Shown: one piece after another, positions 42,608-52,430 of the stretch | How the letters are laid out: each line of letters starts with the position of its first letter | Numbering within the stretch: position 1 is the stretch's first letter | DNA from: Nitrospira sp. | GTDB lineage: Bacteria > Nitrospirota > Nitrospiria > Nitrospirales > Nitrospiraceae | Assembly (NCBI GenBank): GCA_018242725.1 | Contig: JAFEBI010000007.1 | Coordinates: 62,001-126,000 of the forward strand | Reading direction: 5' to 3' | Length of the DNA stretch: 64,000 nucleotides | Notes under the pieces: generated by a model | The model's input: only the letters and a program-made list of their open reading frames with translations | Database searches by the model: none | What the model was told of the DNA's origin: nothing | Translations under genes and position numbers: made by a program

Positions 42608-44158
42608 ATGAAGAGCCATAGACATACTCCAGATAGGCCGTTGTCTCCCGATTCGGAGGTGGAGGTTTTGCCCGCACTAGGAGCGAGTAGTTCTCCCCAA
42701 AATCTCCATCGGGTTCGAGTCTTGGTTGCCATTGCAAGTTTCGGAGAAAAGAACCTTGAATTTCTAAAGAAGATTATACGCGACTATCGCGGTATGGCGA
42801 TGGATATCCACCTGGTTGTCAACTCCGAAGCTTCGAAAAGTCTCGATCCGGGGGTGGAGGTTATCGTTGGTCTTCCTGGGCGGAATCCTCATTCGCTCCC
42901 ATTTGCGCACAAACGAATCTTTGCAGAAAACATGGAGCGATACGATCTTTTTGTGTATTCGGAGGATGACATAGGGGTTACGGAGCAAAGCATTCATGCA
43001 TTCTTGCGTGTTGCTGCCGATTTAGAACCTGATGAGATTGCAGGTCATGTTCGTTTCGAACGTGGGCAAGACGGAACGGTCTATCTTCCCGACGTCCATG
43101 GACCATTTCACTGGAGACCTGAATCGGTGCGATGCCGCGGCAGCTACACCATCGCAGAATTCACGAACGAGCACGCAGGCTTCTACATCATGACCCAGGC
43201 ACAGCTGCGACGGGCAATTGCTTCGGGTAAGTATCTTCGTGCCCCATATGAAAGTCGGTACAGCATGCTGGAAACTGCTGCCACGGATCCTTACACATGC
43301 TGCGGCTTTCGGAAAGTCATCTGTATATCGGCGCTTGAGGAATTCCTGATTCACCACATGCCCAATCGCTACATCGGTGTGATGGGCCTTCCACTTGCCG
43401 TGGTTAATGAACAAATTCAAACCCTGCGAATGATCCAAGATGGCCATTACCGATCTACCAGACTTTGCGAAGTAGAGCCCAAGATCCTTCAACGGAACTG
43501 GTCTAAGAGCTATTATGAGGAGCCACATCAGGAACTCTTGCGCATGGTGCCTAGAGATGCAGAAACCATTCTTTCAATTGGATGTGGCTGGGGAGCAACT
43601 GAAGTCATCCTGACGCAGCGCGGATACCATGTCACGGCATTGCCGTTGGACTCAGTCATTGGAGCATCGGTAGCACGTCAGGGCATCGAAGTGGTTAACG
43701 GAACATTGGCTGAGTGTTTAAGAAGCCTAAGTGGACGCAAGTTTGATTGCGTCCTGATGTCTAATCTCTTACATTTGCTTCGGGACCCGTGGTCTGTTCT
43801 CCGAGAGTACAACAAGTTAGTTAAGAATGATGGTATTCTTATTATTTCCGGCTACAACTTTGATTTTCTTCCACATCTACTCCAACGTCGACTTGGCAGA
43901 GGGGATTATCGAATATTGGGCGATTACGATCAAAGCGGAGTTTCCCCTCAAGGCATCAGTTCTGTCGAATGGGGACTTCAGCATGCTGGCTTCGGAGTCG
44001 AATCTACGCATTGGTTTAATCCTTTTGTGCCGAAGCGTCTACCGTACCTCAGGCACTGGCCTGGCCAGCTGGTGAAGCGAAACTGGGCAATCAGAGCACG
44101 TCGAGTCGGCTCGTGCGACACCCACCTCAGTAACGATCCGTTCTCCCTTTCCCATTGA
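42608..44158 (+). CDS. Two-domain glycosyltransferase-like / SAM methyltransferase protein
   Basis: 516 residues. The N-terminal half (about 35-290) looks like a nucleotide-sugar transferase fold: RVRVLVAIASFGEKNLEFLK, IHLVVNSEASKSL and YDLFVYSEDDIGVTEQ, where the acidic EDD could be the metal site. The C-terminal half (about 310-440) is a class-I SAM methyltransferase: ETILSIGCGWGATEVILTQR (glycine-rich SAM loop) and FDCVLMSNLLHLLRDPWSVL. One protein could thus add a sugar and then methylate it to end or decorate a chain. The 254-bp gap before it contains nothing recognised. Both activities are inferred from folds. Confidence 0.75.
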   Translation: MKSHRHTPDRPLSPDSEVEVLPALGASSSPQNLHRVRVLVAIASFGEKNLEFLKKIIRDYRGMAMDIHLVVNSEASKSLDPGVEVIVGLPGRNPHSLPFAHKRIFAENMERYDLFVYSEDDIGVTEQSIHAFLRVAADLEPDEIAGHVRFERGQDGTVYLPDVHGPFHWRPESVRCRGSYTIAEFTNEHAGFYIMTQAQLRRAIASGKYLRAPYESRYSMLETAATDPYTCCGFRKVICISALEEFLIHHMPNRYIGVMGLPLAVVNEQIQTLRMIQDGHYRSTRLCEVEPKILQRNWSKSYYEEPHQELLRMVPRDAETILSIGCGWGATEVILTQRGYHVTALPLDSVIGASVARQGIEVVNGTLAECLRSLSGRKFDCVLMSNLLHLLRDPWSVLREYNKLVKNDGILIISGYNFDFLPHLLQRRLGRGDYRILGDYDQSGVSPQGISSVEWGLQHAGFGVESTHWFNPFVPKRLPYLRHWPGQLVKRNWAIRARRVGSCDTHLSNDPFSLSH

Positions 44159-44203
44159 AAATAAATACATTGTCCGATTCGAAGAGCGGGACAGAAAGTG
44201 CAA

Positions 44204-45271
44204 ATGGATAGTCTGAGGAAAAGAAGTAAGCTGATCTGGATCGATCTGGATAATTCTCCGCATGTGCCGCTCTTTGTTCCTATTATCAAAGAACTTCAGG
44301 CAAGAGGGCATACCATCGTTTTGACGGCTCGCGATACTTTCCAAGTGCTTGGTCTTGCTGATCGCTACAAGTTGCAATATGAGAAAGTGGGGAAACATTA
44401 CGGGGCAAATAAGCTGCTCAAGATTCTTGGTACCCTATGGAGAGCGGTGCAACTGACGCGTGTGATTCTCAAGCACAAACCCGACGTATCCTTATCTCAT
44501 GGCTCACGCCCTCTGATACTCGCCTCCTGGATTTTCAGAACCCCCACGATTCTCATGTTTGATTACGAGCATGCCGCATTTCTTCCATTCATCAAGCCTT
44601 CGATTGGGATCGCCCCTGAGAGCATCGATGATTCCTCCCTGGCCTGCACTTTCAAACACGGCCTGCATTTCTATTCTGGCATCAAAGAAGATGTTTATGT
44701 GCCTAGCTTTCGGCCTGATTCATCCATCTTAGGGCACCTCAATCTCCGAGAGTCGGATATCATCGTTACGATCCGTCCGCCCGCCAATGAGGCGCACTAT
44801 CATAACCCCGATAGCGACAGACTCTTTGCTAAGGTCGTCGACGTCTTAGGCCAGACACCAGGAATTCGAATGGTCATATTACCGCGAAATGAAAAGACTC
44901 AGAAGGATTACATCTATCAGACTTGGCCTGCGTGGTGTCAGGAGCAGAGAATAATCATTCCTGATCAAGTGATTGATGGTCTCAATCTAATTTGGCATTC
45001 AGATTTGGTAATCAGTGGCGGCGGGACCATGAATAGGGAAGCGGCTGCATTGGGTATCCCCGTGTACAGTATTTTTCGAGGACCTCTCGGTGCGGTAGAC
45101 AAGTACTTGGTTCAGTCCCGCCGTCTAGTGATGATTGAGACCTCGGCAGATGTGGAGTCTAAAATGCGCTTGGTCAAAAGGCCCAACAAAATGGACACGG
45201 GTATTGGCGACCGTATGGCTTTGAAACAGATACTGACTGCCATTCAAGAAGTGCTAAATAATCTGCCATAG
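44204..45271 (+). CDS. DUF354 protein, GT-B/UDP-GlcNAc-epimerase-like
   Basis: A 355-residue protein with the DUF354 opening KLIWIDLDNSPHVPLFVPII and KELQARGHTIVLTARDT, then KPDVSLSHGSRPLILASWIF, MFDYEHAAF and, late, LIWHSDLVISGGGTMNREAA, which is the family's donor-binding-like loop. The fold is related to MurG and UDP-GlcNAc 2-epimerase. Members often occur in surface-glycan loci and may be glycosyltransferases. A GTG two codons upstream (44198) is an alternative start. The function is unproven for the family. Confidence 0.85.
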   Translation: MDSLRKRSKLIWIDLDNSPHVPLFVPIIKELQARGHTIVLTARDTFQVLGLADRYKLQYEKVGKHYGANKLLKILGTLWRAVQLTRVILKHKPDVSLSHGSRPLILASWIFRTPTILMFDYEHAAFLPFIKPSIGIAPESIDDSSLACTFKHGLHFYSGIKEDVYVPSFRPDSSILGHLNLRESDIIVTIRPPANEAHYHNPDSDRLFAKVVDVLGQTPGIRMVILPRNEKTQKDYIYQTWPAWCQEQRIIIPDQVIDGLNLIWHSDLVISGGGTMNREAAALGIPVYSIFRGPLGAVDKYLVQSRRLVMIETSADVESKMRLVKRPNKMDTGIGDRMALKQILTAIQEVLNNLP

Positions 45272-45290
45272 CGCAGTCCTGTGGCCAACC

Positions 45291-46160
45291 ATGGACAGAT
45301 ACGTCATCATTACGCCCGCTCACAATGAAGAGGCGTTTATTACGAAAACTATAGAATCGATCATCAACCAGACGCTCCGGCCGGTGATGTGGATTGTTGT
45401 GAATGATGGGTCTTCCGATTCAACGGCGGAACTCGTTGAGAGCTACAGAGCACGACACGGTTTCATAAGGCTAATCAACGTCGAACGCTCTGGCAACCGC
45501 AACTTCGGGAACAAAGTACGTGCATTTAATCAGGGCCTTGAATTGGCAAGGCACGTTGAGTATGACTTCATCGGTAATCTCGACGCCGATATCTCATTTG
45601 AGCGTGATTATTTTCAAAGGCTCCTTGCCGAGTTTCAGAAGGACCCCGTTCTGGGGTTAGCAGGAGGGATGATCGCTTCATTTATTGATGGAAAGTTTGT
45701 GAAGCAGAACGTCTCTCCCGACAGCGTCGCGGGAGCGGTCCAGTTGTTCAGGCGGAGTTGTTTTGAAGAGGTTGGAGGGTATGTGGCATTGCCACTCGGT
45801 GGGATTGATGCAGCCGCCGAAATCCTGGCTAGGATGAGGGGATGGATGGTTCGTACAGTCCCTGAGCTATCCGTTCTAGAACACCGTCGAACCGGTTCTG
45901 CCACGGCGAGTCCTCTGGGATCAAGAATACGGGAAGGGCGACGGCTTTATTCACTTGGGTATAACTGGTGGTTCTTCCTTCTACGATGCATATATCGTTC
46001 GATGGCGAGGCCCCGAATTATCGGGAGCGGTGCAGCCATTGCCGGATTCTTACTTGGAGTGCTGAGGCGCGAGCCTCTTGTCTTGCCGCCTGAGGCTGTT
46101 CGTTTTCTAAGGACTGAGCAGCGGGAGAAGTTTATGCGGAATTTGAGGCTCCCGCATTGA
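45291..46160 (+). CDS. Family 2 glycosyltransferase
   Basis: 289 residues with GT-A fold. It starts YVIITPAHNEEAFITKTIES, then WIVVNDGSSDSTAELVESY, and has the DxD-like FIGNLDADISFERDYFQRLL. RSCFEEVGGYVALPLGGIDA and a positively charged membrane-near C-terminus follow. It is shorter than many members of the group and has no clear membrane helix. It is 20 bp after the DUF354 gene and is followed by the first asnB after 38 bp. Confidence 0.9.
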   Translation: MDRYVIITPAHNEEAFITKTIESIINQTLRPVMWIVVNDGSSDSTAELVESYRARHGFIRLINVERSGNRNFGNKVRAFNQGLELARHVEYDFIGNLDADISFERDYFQRLLAEFQKDPVLGLAGGMIASFIDGKFVKQNVSPDSVAGAVQLFRRSCFEEVGGYVALPLGGIDAAAEILARMRGWMVRTVPELSVLEHRRTGSATASPLGSRIREGRRLYSLGYNWWFFLLRCIYRSMARPRIIGSGAAIAGFLLGVLRREPLVLPPEAVRFLRTEQREKFMRNLRLPH

Positions 46161-46198
46161 TCCATCGGACTCTCTAGCAGACTGAATAGGCACCTTGC

Positions 46199-48073
46199 AT
46201 GTGTGGAATTGCTGGAATATATGACCGGACCGGTCAACCTATTGACCGAGAGCTGCTTCAGCGCATGACCTCGTCAATGCACCATCGTGGTCCTGATGGT
46301 CAAGGATTTTTTATTGATGGAGCAATTGGATTCGGGCATCGTCGACTGAGCATCATCGATGTCCAGGGTGGGGCGCAGCCGATTTCGAACGAGGATGGTA
46401 CGCTGCAAGTCGTATTCAACGGTGAAATCTATAATTACGTCGAGTTGCGGAATGAATTGGCAGCACTCGGCCATCTCTTCAAGACAGCTGCCGACACTGA
46501 AGTGATCCTGCATGCATATGAACAGTGGGGGGCAGGCTGCGTCAATCGCTTTAACGGAATGTTTGCATTCGCGATCGTCAATATCCATGACAACACGATG
46601 TTTCTGGCAAGAGATCATCTCGGTATTAAGCCGCTCTATTATGTCATCATTGGGAAACTGCTGCTGTTCGCATCGGAGATTAAAGCACTGATCCAATATG
46701 TGGCTTGCCCGCGCGAAGTCGACCCGGACTCTCTCGCTGAGCTATTCACTTTTCGATATGTTCCGTCACCTAAGACGCTGTTTAAGGGTATTTTGAAACT
46801 TCCGCCCGGACACGTCATGTACGTTAGCGCGACCGGTGCTCGAGTCGAGCGGTTTTGGAAATGGACACCGCGATTGAGAACGAGATGGACTGAAGAAGAG
46901 CTGATCGAGGAATACCAATCTGTGCTTGAAGACGCTGTTCGCCTTCAACTGAGAAGTGATGTTCCGCTGGGTCTGTTTCTAAGTTCTGGCATAGACTCTG
47001 GGGTATTACTGGCCATCATGAGTCAATATTCGTCCGGGAAGGTCCAGGCTTTTACGATGGGATTTGAAGGAGGCGAAAGAACGAATGAAGTCGCGGATGC
47101 ACGGCTTTTGGCTGACATGTTTGGTGCGGATCACTACTTCGAGATGGTGGGGCCAAAGGACTATTTGGATTATTTCGAGCGGTACCTCAGGGACTTAGAA
47201 GAGCCTGTCGGACACGAAGCCGCAAGTGCGTTCTACTTTCTCGCCAAGGGAACGAGCAGGCATGTGAAAGTGGCTCTGACCGGTCAGGGAGCAGATGAAC
47301 CATGGGCGGGTTACGATCGCTACCTCGGTGTCAAACTTTCAAATATCTATAACCGGCTCCCAATGATGGTCACAGGCCTGCTTGCAGGCTTGGTGACTCA
47401 AATGCCAGGGCGGTTTGAGCGTCTGAAACGAGGTGTCGTTTCCCTAAGCGAGCCCGACGTGCTGACACGGTTCACTAAAGTGTACTCATTCTTCAGCGCA
47501 GAAATGAAAGAGAAGCTTTTTATAGCACATTTAAGAGAACGATCCGGCGACGGATACCAGACAAAAGAGGCGATTCGTCGACTTCAGTCCGACGTCCAAT
47601 GTCTTGATCCGGTAACCCAGATGCTCTATATCGACACACGATCGAGCCTCCCTGACGATCTCCTCATGGTCGGGGATAAAACATCAATGGCCAATTCCCT
47701 CGAAGTCCGTGTTCCCTTCCTCGACTATCGGCTGGTGGAGTTCATCGAGAGTCTTCCCCTGGACCTGAAGTTAAATGGTCTAACGGGGAAGTATCTCCAC
47801 AAGAAAGCTTTGGAGAAATGGCTTCCCAAAGACGTGATCTATCGGAAAAAGAAGGGGTTCGACAATCCTCTTGCAGAATGGTTTAGAACAGGGATGCGAT
47901 CATTCGTGGAAGAGGCGCTCTTGAGTAAAGATGCGGCCGTCGGCCGGTATTTCAACCAGCAATATATCGGTCAGATGCTAGAGCGAGATCGCAACGGATC
48001 GGAACAGTTTCGCCGTCACATTCACCTTCTGGTCTCGTTCGAATTGTGGCACCAAGAATTTATCAGGATTTGA
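46199..48073 (+). CDS. asnB: Asparagine-synthase-like glutamine amidotransferase (first copy)
   Basis: 624 residues. MCGIAGIYDRTG fixes the start, as Cys2 is the nucleophile of the N-terminal glutaminase. MHHRGPDGQGFF and GFGHRRLSIIDVQGGAQPI follow. The C-terminal synthetase has the ATP motif LSSGIDSGVLL at 261-271 (usually SGGxDS). In exopolysaccharide loci such enzymes are thought to amidate uronic acids or sugar carboxyls. The sequence is close to true AsnB, so asparagine synthesis cannot be excluded. A second, different copy lies at 49114. Confidence 0.9.
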   Translation: MCGIAGIYDRTGQPIDRELLQRMTSSMHHRGPDGQGFFIDGAIGFGHRRLSIIDVQGGAQPISNEDGTLQVVFNGEIYNYVELRNELAALGHLFKTAADTEVILHAYEQWGAGCVNRFNGMFAFAIVNIHDNTMFLARDHLGIKPLYYVIIGKLLLFASEIKALIQYVACPREVDPDSLAELFTFRYVPSPKTLFKGILKLPPGHVMYVSATGARVERFWKWTPRLRTRWTEEELIEEYQSVLEDAVRLQLRSDVPLGLFLSSGIDSGVLLAIMSQYSSGKVQAFTMGFEGGERTNEVADARLLADMFGADHYFEMVGPKDYLDYFERYLRDLEEPVGHEAASAFYFLAKGTSRHVKVALTGQGADEPWAGYDRYLGVKLSNIYNRLPMMVTGLLAGLVTQMPGRFERLKRGVVSLSEPDVLTRFTKVYSFFSAEMKEKLFIAHLRERSGDGYQTKEAIRRLQSDVQCLDPVTQMLYIDTRSSLPDDLLMVGDKTSMANSLEVRVPFLDYRLVEFIESLPLDLKLNGLTGKYLHKKALEKWLPKDVIYRKKKGFDNPLAEWFRTGMRSFVEEALLSKDAAVGRYFNQQYIGQMLERDRNGSEQFRRHIHLLVSFELWHQEFIRI

Positions 48074-48093
48074 AGGTGGGAGCTGAATCGACG

Positions 48094-49050
48094 ATGGAGC
48101 TTTCGATAATTATCGTCAATTGGAACTCCAAAGATTATCTTCAAAAGTGCATGGCGTCGATCCTGAGTTCGAAGAGCAAGGTCAGATATGAGATCGTTGT
48201 GATCGACAACGGGTCGTTCGACGGATCCGGTGAAATGCTAAAACAATATTATCCGCACGTGAGGTTTATCCAGAATGACAAAAATGTCGGTTTTGCGAAG
48301 GCGAACAATATAGCTTTTAAGGACTCAAGCGGCAATCATATCCTGTTCTTGAATCCAGATACCGAGATCATCGATTCAGCTATAGACATTCTGTTCGAAC
48401 AGATACAGAAGTTGCCCCAAGCAGGTGCAATTGGCTGCAAGCACCTCAATGCTGGAGGATCAGTCCAAACCGATTGCATTCAGTCGTTCCCAACAATCCT
48501 GAACCAGCTCTTGAACTCAGAGTTCTTGAGAGGTCTATTTCCAACTGCTCAGCTTTGGGGGATGGCATCGCTTTTCGGCGCCACGAAGGGGGCTACGGAA
48601 GTGGAAGTGATTTCGGGGGCGTGTATCATGATGAAGAGGTCTATTTTTGAACGAATTGGGCAGTTCAGTATGGATTACTTTATGTACGCCGAAGATTTGG
48701 ATCTCTGCTACAAATTGAGACAAGCTGGTTATAGGAATTACTACGTTCCGAACGCGGCCATTTTCCACTTTGGCGGTACAAGTACGCAACAGAGACCAAG
48801 TGACTTCGCCATAGTCATGATGCGGGCATCGGTTTGGCGTTTTCTGCAAAAAACTAGAGGAAAGATGTACGGTTGGGGCTATCGGTGTTCGATGCTGATC
48901 TCAGCCATTGGACGGATTCTCTGTTTACTGGCTCTTTCGCCTCTTTTTCTCACCCGTGGTAGTTTCTCCGCGTGGGTGGCGTCACTGCGAAAGTGGTGGG
49001 CTATTTCGTCCTGGAGCATAGGTCTCAAAGAGACCGGGGTGAAATTATGA
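48094..49050 (+). CDS. Family 2 glycosyltransferase, rhamnosyltransferase-like
   Basis: About 318 residues. It opens MELSIIIVNWNSKDYLQKCM, then IVVIDNGSFDGSGEMLKQYY, FLNPDTEIID (metal-binding DxD equivalent), VISGACIMMKRSIFERIGQF and DYFMYAEDLDLCYKLRQAGY. This order is that of WbbL-type rhamnosyl and related transferases. The presence of rmlA and rmlC in the locus fits a dTDP-sugar donor, by inference. A C-terminal hydrophobic segment may anchor it. Start 48094 removes an upstream frame inside asnB that has no conserved residues. Confidence 0.88.
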   Translation: MELSIIIVNWNSKDYLQKCMASILSSKSKVRYEIVVIDNGSFDGSGEMLKQYYPHVRFIQNDKNVGFAKANNIAFKDSSGNHILFLNPDTEIIDSAIDILFEQIQKLPQAGAIGCKHLNAGGSVQTDCIQSFPTILNQLLNSEFLRGLFPTAQLWGMASLFGATKGATEVEVISGACIMMKRSIFERIGQFSMDYFMYAEDLDLCYKLRQAGYRNYYVPNAAIFHFGGTSTQQRPSDFAIVMMRASVWRFLQKTRGKMYGWGYRCSMLISAIGRILCLLALSPLFLTRGSFSAWVASLRKWWAISSWSIGLKETGVKL

Positions 49051-49113
49051 AGAGGAGAACCAATCGTTCCGAAACACATGGCCTAAGTTTGGGCAATCGT
49101 TTGCTGGCATAAG

Positions 49114-51021
49114 ATGTGTGGCATCGTTGGAAAACTGAATCTGGACGGGATCGAGTCGGTTCCTCCTCAACTCATCGCTCGGATGAAAGATGAAATCGTC
49201 CATCGCGGTCCGGATGGGGACGGCGATTTCTTTTCAGGTCCCATTGGATTAGGTCACAGACGGCTTTCAATCATCGGTTTGGCGAGTGGCGCCCAGCCAA
49301 TGAGCAACGAAGACCATAGCGTTTGGGTGGTCTATAATGGAGAGATTTATAATTTCAAAGAGCTTCGAAGCGAACTTGAGTCCTGCGGCCATATCTTTAA
49401 GTCCAATTCAGATACGGAGGTTATTGTCCACCTCTACGAGGAGTTCGGGGTTGAATTGGTCAAGCGGCTTCGTGGAATGTTTGCTTTTGCTCTTTGGGAC
49501 GAACGCAAGCAATTCCTTCTTCTTGCTCGGGATCGAGTCGGAATCAAGCCACTTTATTATATTAATACCGGGCAGGCACTTGTATTCAGTTCTGAAATCA
49601 AGTCGTTACTGATGGATCCCTCCGTTGAACGCAGAATAAATAGGCGGTCGATCGACCGTTTTCTGACCTATTACTATCTTCCAGGGGAGGACACTCTATT
49701 CGAGGGAATTCACAAGCTTGCTCCCGGCCACTTTATGACTGTTCATAACGGTCGGATAGAAAAATACCAGTATTGGGATTTGCATTTTGAGATTTCTCCG
49801 CGATGGACACGTTTTGAAGATGCGGTCGAAGAGCTGAAAGTACTGCTGCGTGATACAGTCAGAGATCATATGATCAGCGATGTGCCTATCGGCGTCCTAT
49901 TGAGCGGCGGTGTCGACTCAACCGGCGTGTTGCGCTATGCCTCGGAACAGGCGCATAAGCGGATCAACACTTTTACTGTCGGCTTTTCCGGGGAAGAGTT
50001 CGCCGATGAACGGCCGTATGCACGGCTAGCAGCACAGTATTATAACTCGCTGCATCACGAAATCACGATTACCGCAAAAGACTTTTGTGATTTTCTTCCG
50101 CAATATGTTTGGCATATGGAAGAGCCTGTTTGCGAGCCTCCCGCCATAGCTCTTTACTATGTGTCTCGTTTGGCCCGTGAATCGGCGGTCAAGGTGTTGT
50201 TGTCAGGAGAAGGGGGTGACGAGGCGTTCGGAGGATACATTAAGTACCGTAATCTGCTCGCACTGGAAGGATTGAAGTCGGCCTTTGGTCCTGCAAGAGG
50301 CATGTTACGTTTTGTGTTTGAGCAGATGGGATCGATTGGGTCAGAGGGATTCCAGAAGTACGCGAGACTTGTTGACCGGCCGATGTCGCAATACTACTTC
50401 AGTTGTACGGCAACACCCGATACCCTATTTAACCGGCTCAAGCATGTTCTTTATAAGAGAGACTTTGCTGAATCTTTCGTGGAGAGGTCCGATGAGCCGA
50501 CCGGACAACTCTTTCGGCAATTAGATGGCCTCCCATTGCTTCATCAACTGCTGTATGTGGATACCAAAACGTGGCTTCCAGATGACTTGCTAGTCAAAGC
50601 GGATAAAATGACTATGGCGACCTCCGTTGAGCTACGGGTACCACTACTTGACCATCAAATCCTCGAATTTTCAGCGTCGCTTCCACCGCACTTTAAGGTC
50701 CAAGGATGGTCCACCAAACGCATTCTGAAGGCAGCCTTAAAGGATTCCGTTCCACCAGCAATTCTTAAACGAAAGAAAACTGGTTTCCCTGTTCCGTATG
50801 AGGGATGGCTCAGAAATGAACTAAAAGAATTTGTTTTTGAGACGATTTTGGATAAGAACAGCGCGTTAAGTGCGTATTTTCACAAAGAGACACTTCTTAA
50901 ACTGCTCCAGATCCACCAGAGAGGGGAAGGAGGATCGCAAGAAGTTTTCTCTCTCCTCATGCTGGAATTATGGCATCAGCAATTCGCCAAAGGCCACCTT
51001 CAGCCGCAGAGAGTCCACTGA
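49114..51021 (+). CDS. asnB: Asparagine-synthase-like glutamine amidotransferase (second copy)
   Basis: 635 residues with MCGIVGKLNLDGIES (Cys2), IVHRGPDGDGDFF, GLGHRRLSIIGLASGAQPMS and the ATP loop GVLLSGGVDSTGVLRYASEQ. LLSGEGGDEAFGGYIKY and DDLLVKADKMTMATSVELRV complete the synthetase domain. It differs widely from the first copy, so this is no recent duplication. The type resembles the amidotransferases found in exosortase-type and other polysaccharide loci. Probably it transfers ammonia from glutamine to a carboxyl group of a sugar. Confidence 0.92.
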   Translation: MCGIVGKLNLDGIESVPPQLIARMKDEIVHRGPDGDGDFFSGPIGLGHRRLSIIGLASGAQPMSNEDHSVWVVYNGEIYNFKELRSELESCGHIFKSNSDTEVIVHLYEEFGVELVKRLRGMFAFALWDERKQFLLLARDRVGIKPLYYINTGQALVFSSEIKSLLMDPSVERRINRRSIDRFLTYYYLPGEDTLFEGIHKLAPGHFMTVHNGRIEKYQYWDLHFEISPRWTRFEDAVEELKVLLRDTVRDHMISDVPIGVLLSGGVDSTGVLRYASEQAHKRINTFTVGFSGEEFADERPYARLAAQYYNSLHHEITITAKDFCDFLPQYVWHMEEPVCEPPAIALYYVSRLARESAVKVLLSGEGGDEAFGGYIKYRNLLALEGLKSAFGPARGMLRFVFEQMGSIGSEGFQKYARLVDRPMSQYYFSCTATPDTLFNRLKHVLYKRDFAESFVERSDEPTGQLFRQLDGLPLLHQLLYVDTKTWLPDDLLVKADKMTMATSVELRVPLLDHQILEFSASLPPHFKVQGWSTKRILKAALKDSVPPAILKRKKTGFPVPYEGWLRNELKEFVFETILDKNSALSAYFHKETLLKLLQIHQRGEGGSQEVFSLLMLELWHQQFAKGHLQPQRVH

Positions 51022-51098
51022 AAACACACGTGGTGTGGCTCCGAGAATTGTAATGGGGCTTCAGCTTATGGCGATCGCAATCTCTCTGGGGCAGTAAC

Positions 51099-52430
51099 AT
51101 GAATGGTATTGCAGTCGCGTTCGTACTCGTAAATGCGATCGCGTTAGTAGGCCTTCCCCGGCGATGGGCTCCCCTTCCTCTCTTGATAGGGGCATGTTAC
51201 ATGACGCTAGGGTCTGGACTTGAAATTGGACCGTTTCACTTTCAGGTAATTCGAATATTGGTGGCTGTGGGTGTCGCTCGTGTAATTGTTAGATCGGAAC
51301 GTTTTCCAGAGAAAATGAACACTCTCGATTGGCTCATGGTGGCCTGGGCTACCTGGGCACTGATGAGCAGCGTATTTCACAAAGAGGTGTCCGAAGTATT
51401 AGTGAATCGACTTGGTCTTGTGTATAACGGCTGTGGCATCTATTTCCTTCTTCGTGTGTTCTGCAGATCGCTCAAAGACTTGGTGGGCCTATGCAGGATC
51501 ATTGCCATCCTTCTGATTCCACTTTCCATCGTAATGGGATTGGAACAAGCGACAGGGCGGAACGTATTTTCCGTATTGGGAGGGGTCGAAGAACTTTCTG
51601 AGGTTCGGAACGGAAGAATTCGCGCGCAAGGGCCCTTCTCGCATTCGATTCTTGCCGGGACGGTTGGTGCGGTCTGCCTTCCCTTAATGACTGTTCTCTG
51701 GCAGCACCATCGAAAGACCGCGATTGCAGGAATAGGGGCTTGTCTCACAATAGTTTTAGCATCTGCTTCAAGCGGGCCGATTCTAACCACCTTGTTCGGC
51801 ATTGGAGCGTTGCTCATGTGGCATTCGCGTAACCAAATGCGGGTTGTCCGTTGGGTTGCGGTGCTGGGTTATATCGGACTGGATCTGGTTATGAATGCGC
51901 CAGCGTATTATCTTCTAGCACGAATTGATCTTACAGGCAGTAGCACCGGCTGGCATCGAGCAGCGTTAATCGAATCAGCTATTCAGCACATCTCTGAATG
52001 GTGGTTGGCAGGTACGGATGTTACCCGCCACTGGATGCCTTATGGCGTTGCATGGAGTCAGGATCAGGCAGACATTACGAATTATTATTTGAATATGGGT
52101 GTATGGGGGGGACTGCCTTTGATGTTCTTGTTTATAGCCGTCTTGGCAACAGCCTTTTCCCTTATAGGACGAACTCTTCGGCAAACACCAAAGTTGTCGC
52201 TGCAGTCTCAGTTCATGATCTGGGCACTTGGGGCATCACTTTTTGCACACAGCGCCACCTTTGTATCAGTTACGTATTTCGACCAGTCCGTTGTATTCAT
52301 TTACCTAACTCTTGCCCTGATCGGCTCAGTGGGGTCTCATCTGATTAAATTGAGAGTGCCCGCAAAAGTCGTGCATAGGCCAAAAATCTCAGAAAGGTCT
52401 GTATCCAACGCAGTGCACTGCCGTCTATAA
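51099..52430 (+). CDS. O-antigen ligase/polymerase-like membrane protein (Wzy or WaaL type)
   Basis: 443 residues with about ten to twelve membrane helices. The region LDWLMVAWATWALMSSVFHK and the long loop with RIRAQGPFSHSILAGTVGAV is the Wzy_C/WaaL-like signature (GPFxHxNxxG pattern). A second loop carries WWLAGTDVTRHWMPYGVAWS near the His/Arg residues needed by the family. It probably polymerises repeat units flipped by the Wzx protein. Polymerase and ligase cannot be separated by sequence. Start after GGGGCAGTAAC. Confidence 0.88.
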   Translation: MNGIAVAFVLVNAIALVGLPRRWAPLPLLIGACYMTLGSGLEIGPFHFQVIRILVAVGVARVIVRSERFPEKMNTLDWLMVAWATWALMSSVFHKEVSEVLVNRLGLVYNGCGIYFLLRVFCRSLKDLVGLCRIIAILLIPLSIVMGLEQATGRNVFSVLGGVEELSEVRNGRIRAQGPFSHSILAGTVGAVCLPLMTVLWQHHRKTAIAGIGACLTIVLASASSGPILTTLFGIGALLMWHSRNQMRVVRWVAVLGYIGLDLVMNAPAYYLLARIDLTGSSTGWHRAALIESAIQHISEWWLAGTDVTRHWMPYGVAWSQDQADITNYYLNMGVWGGLPLMFLFIAVLATAFSLIGRTLRQTPKLSLQSQFMIWALGASLFAHSATFVSVTYFDQSVVFIYLTLALIGSVGSHLIKLRVPAKVVHRPKISERSVSNAVHCRL

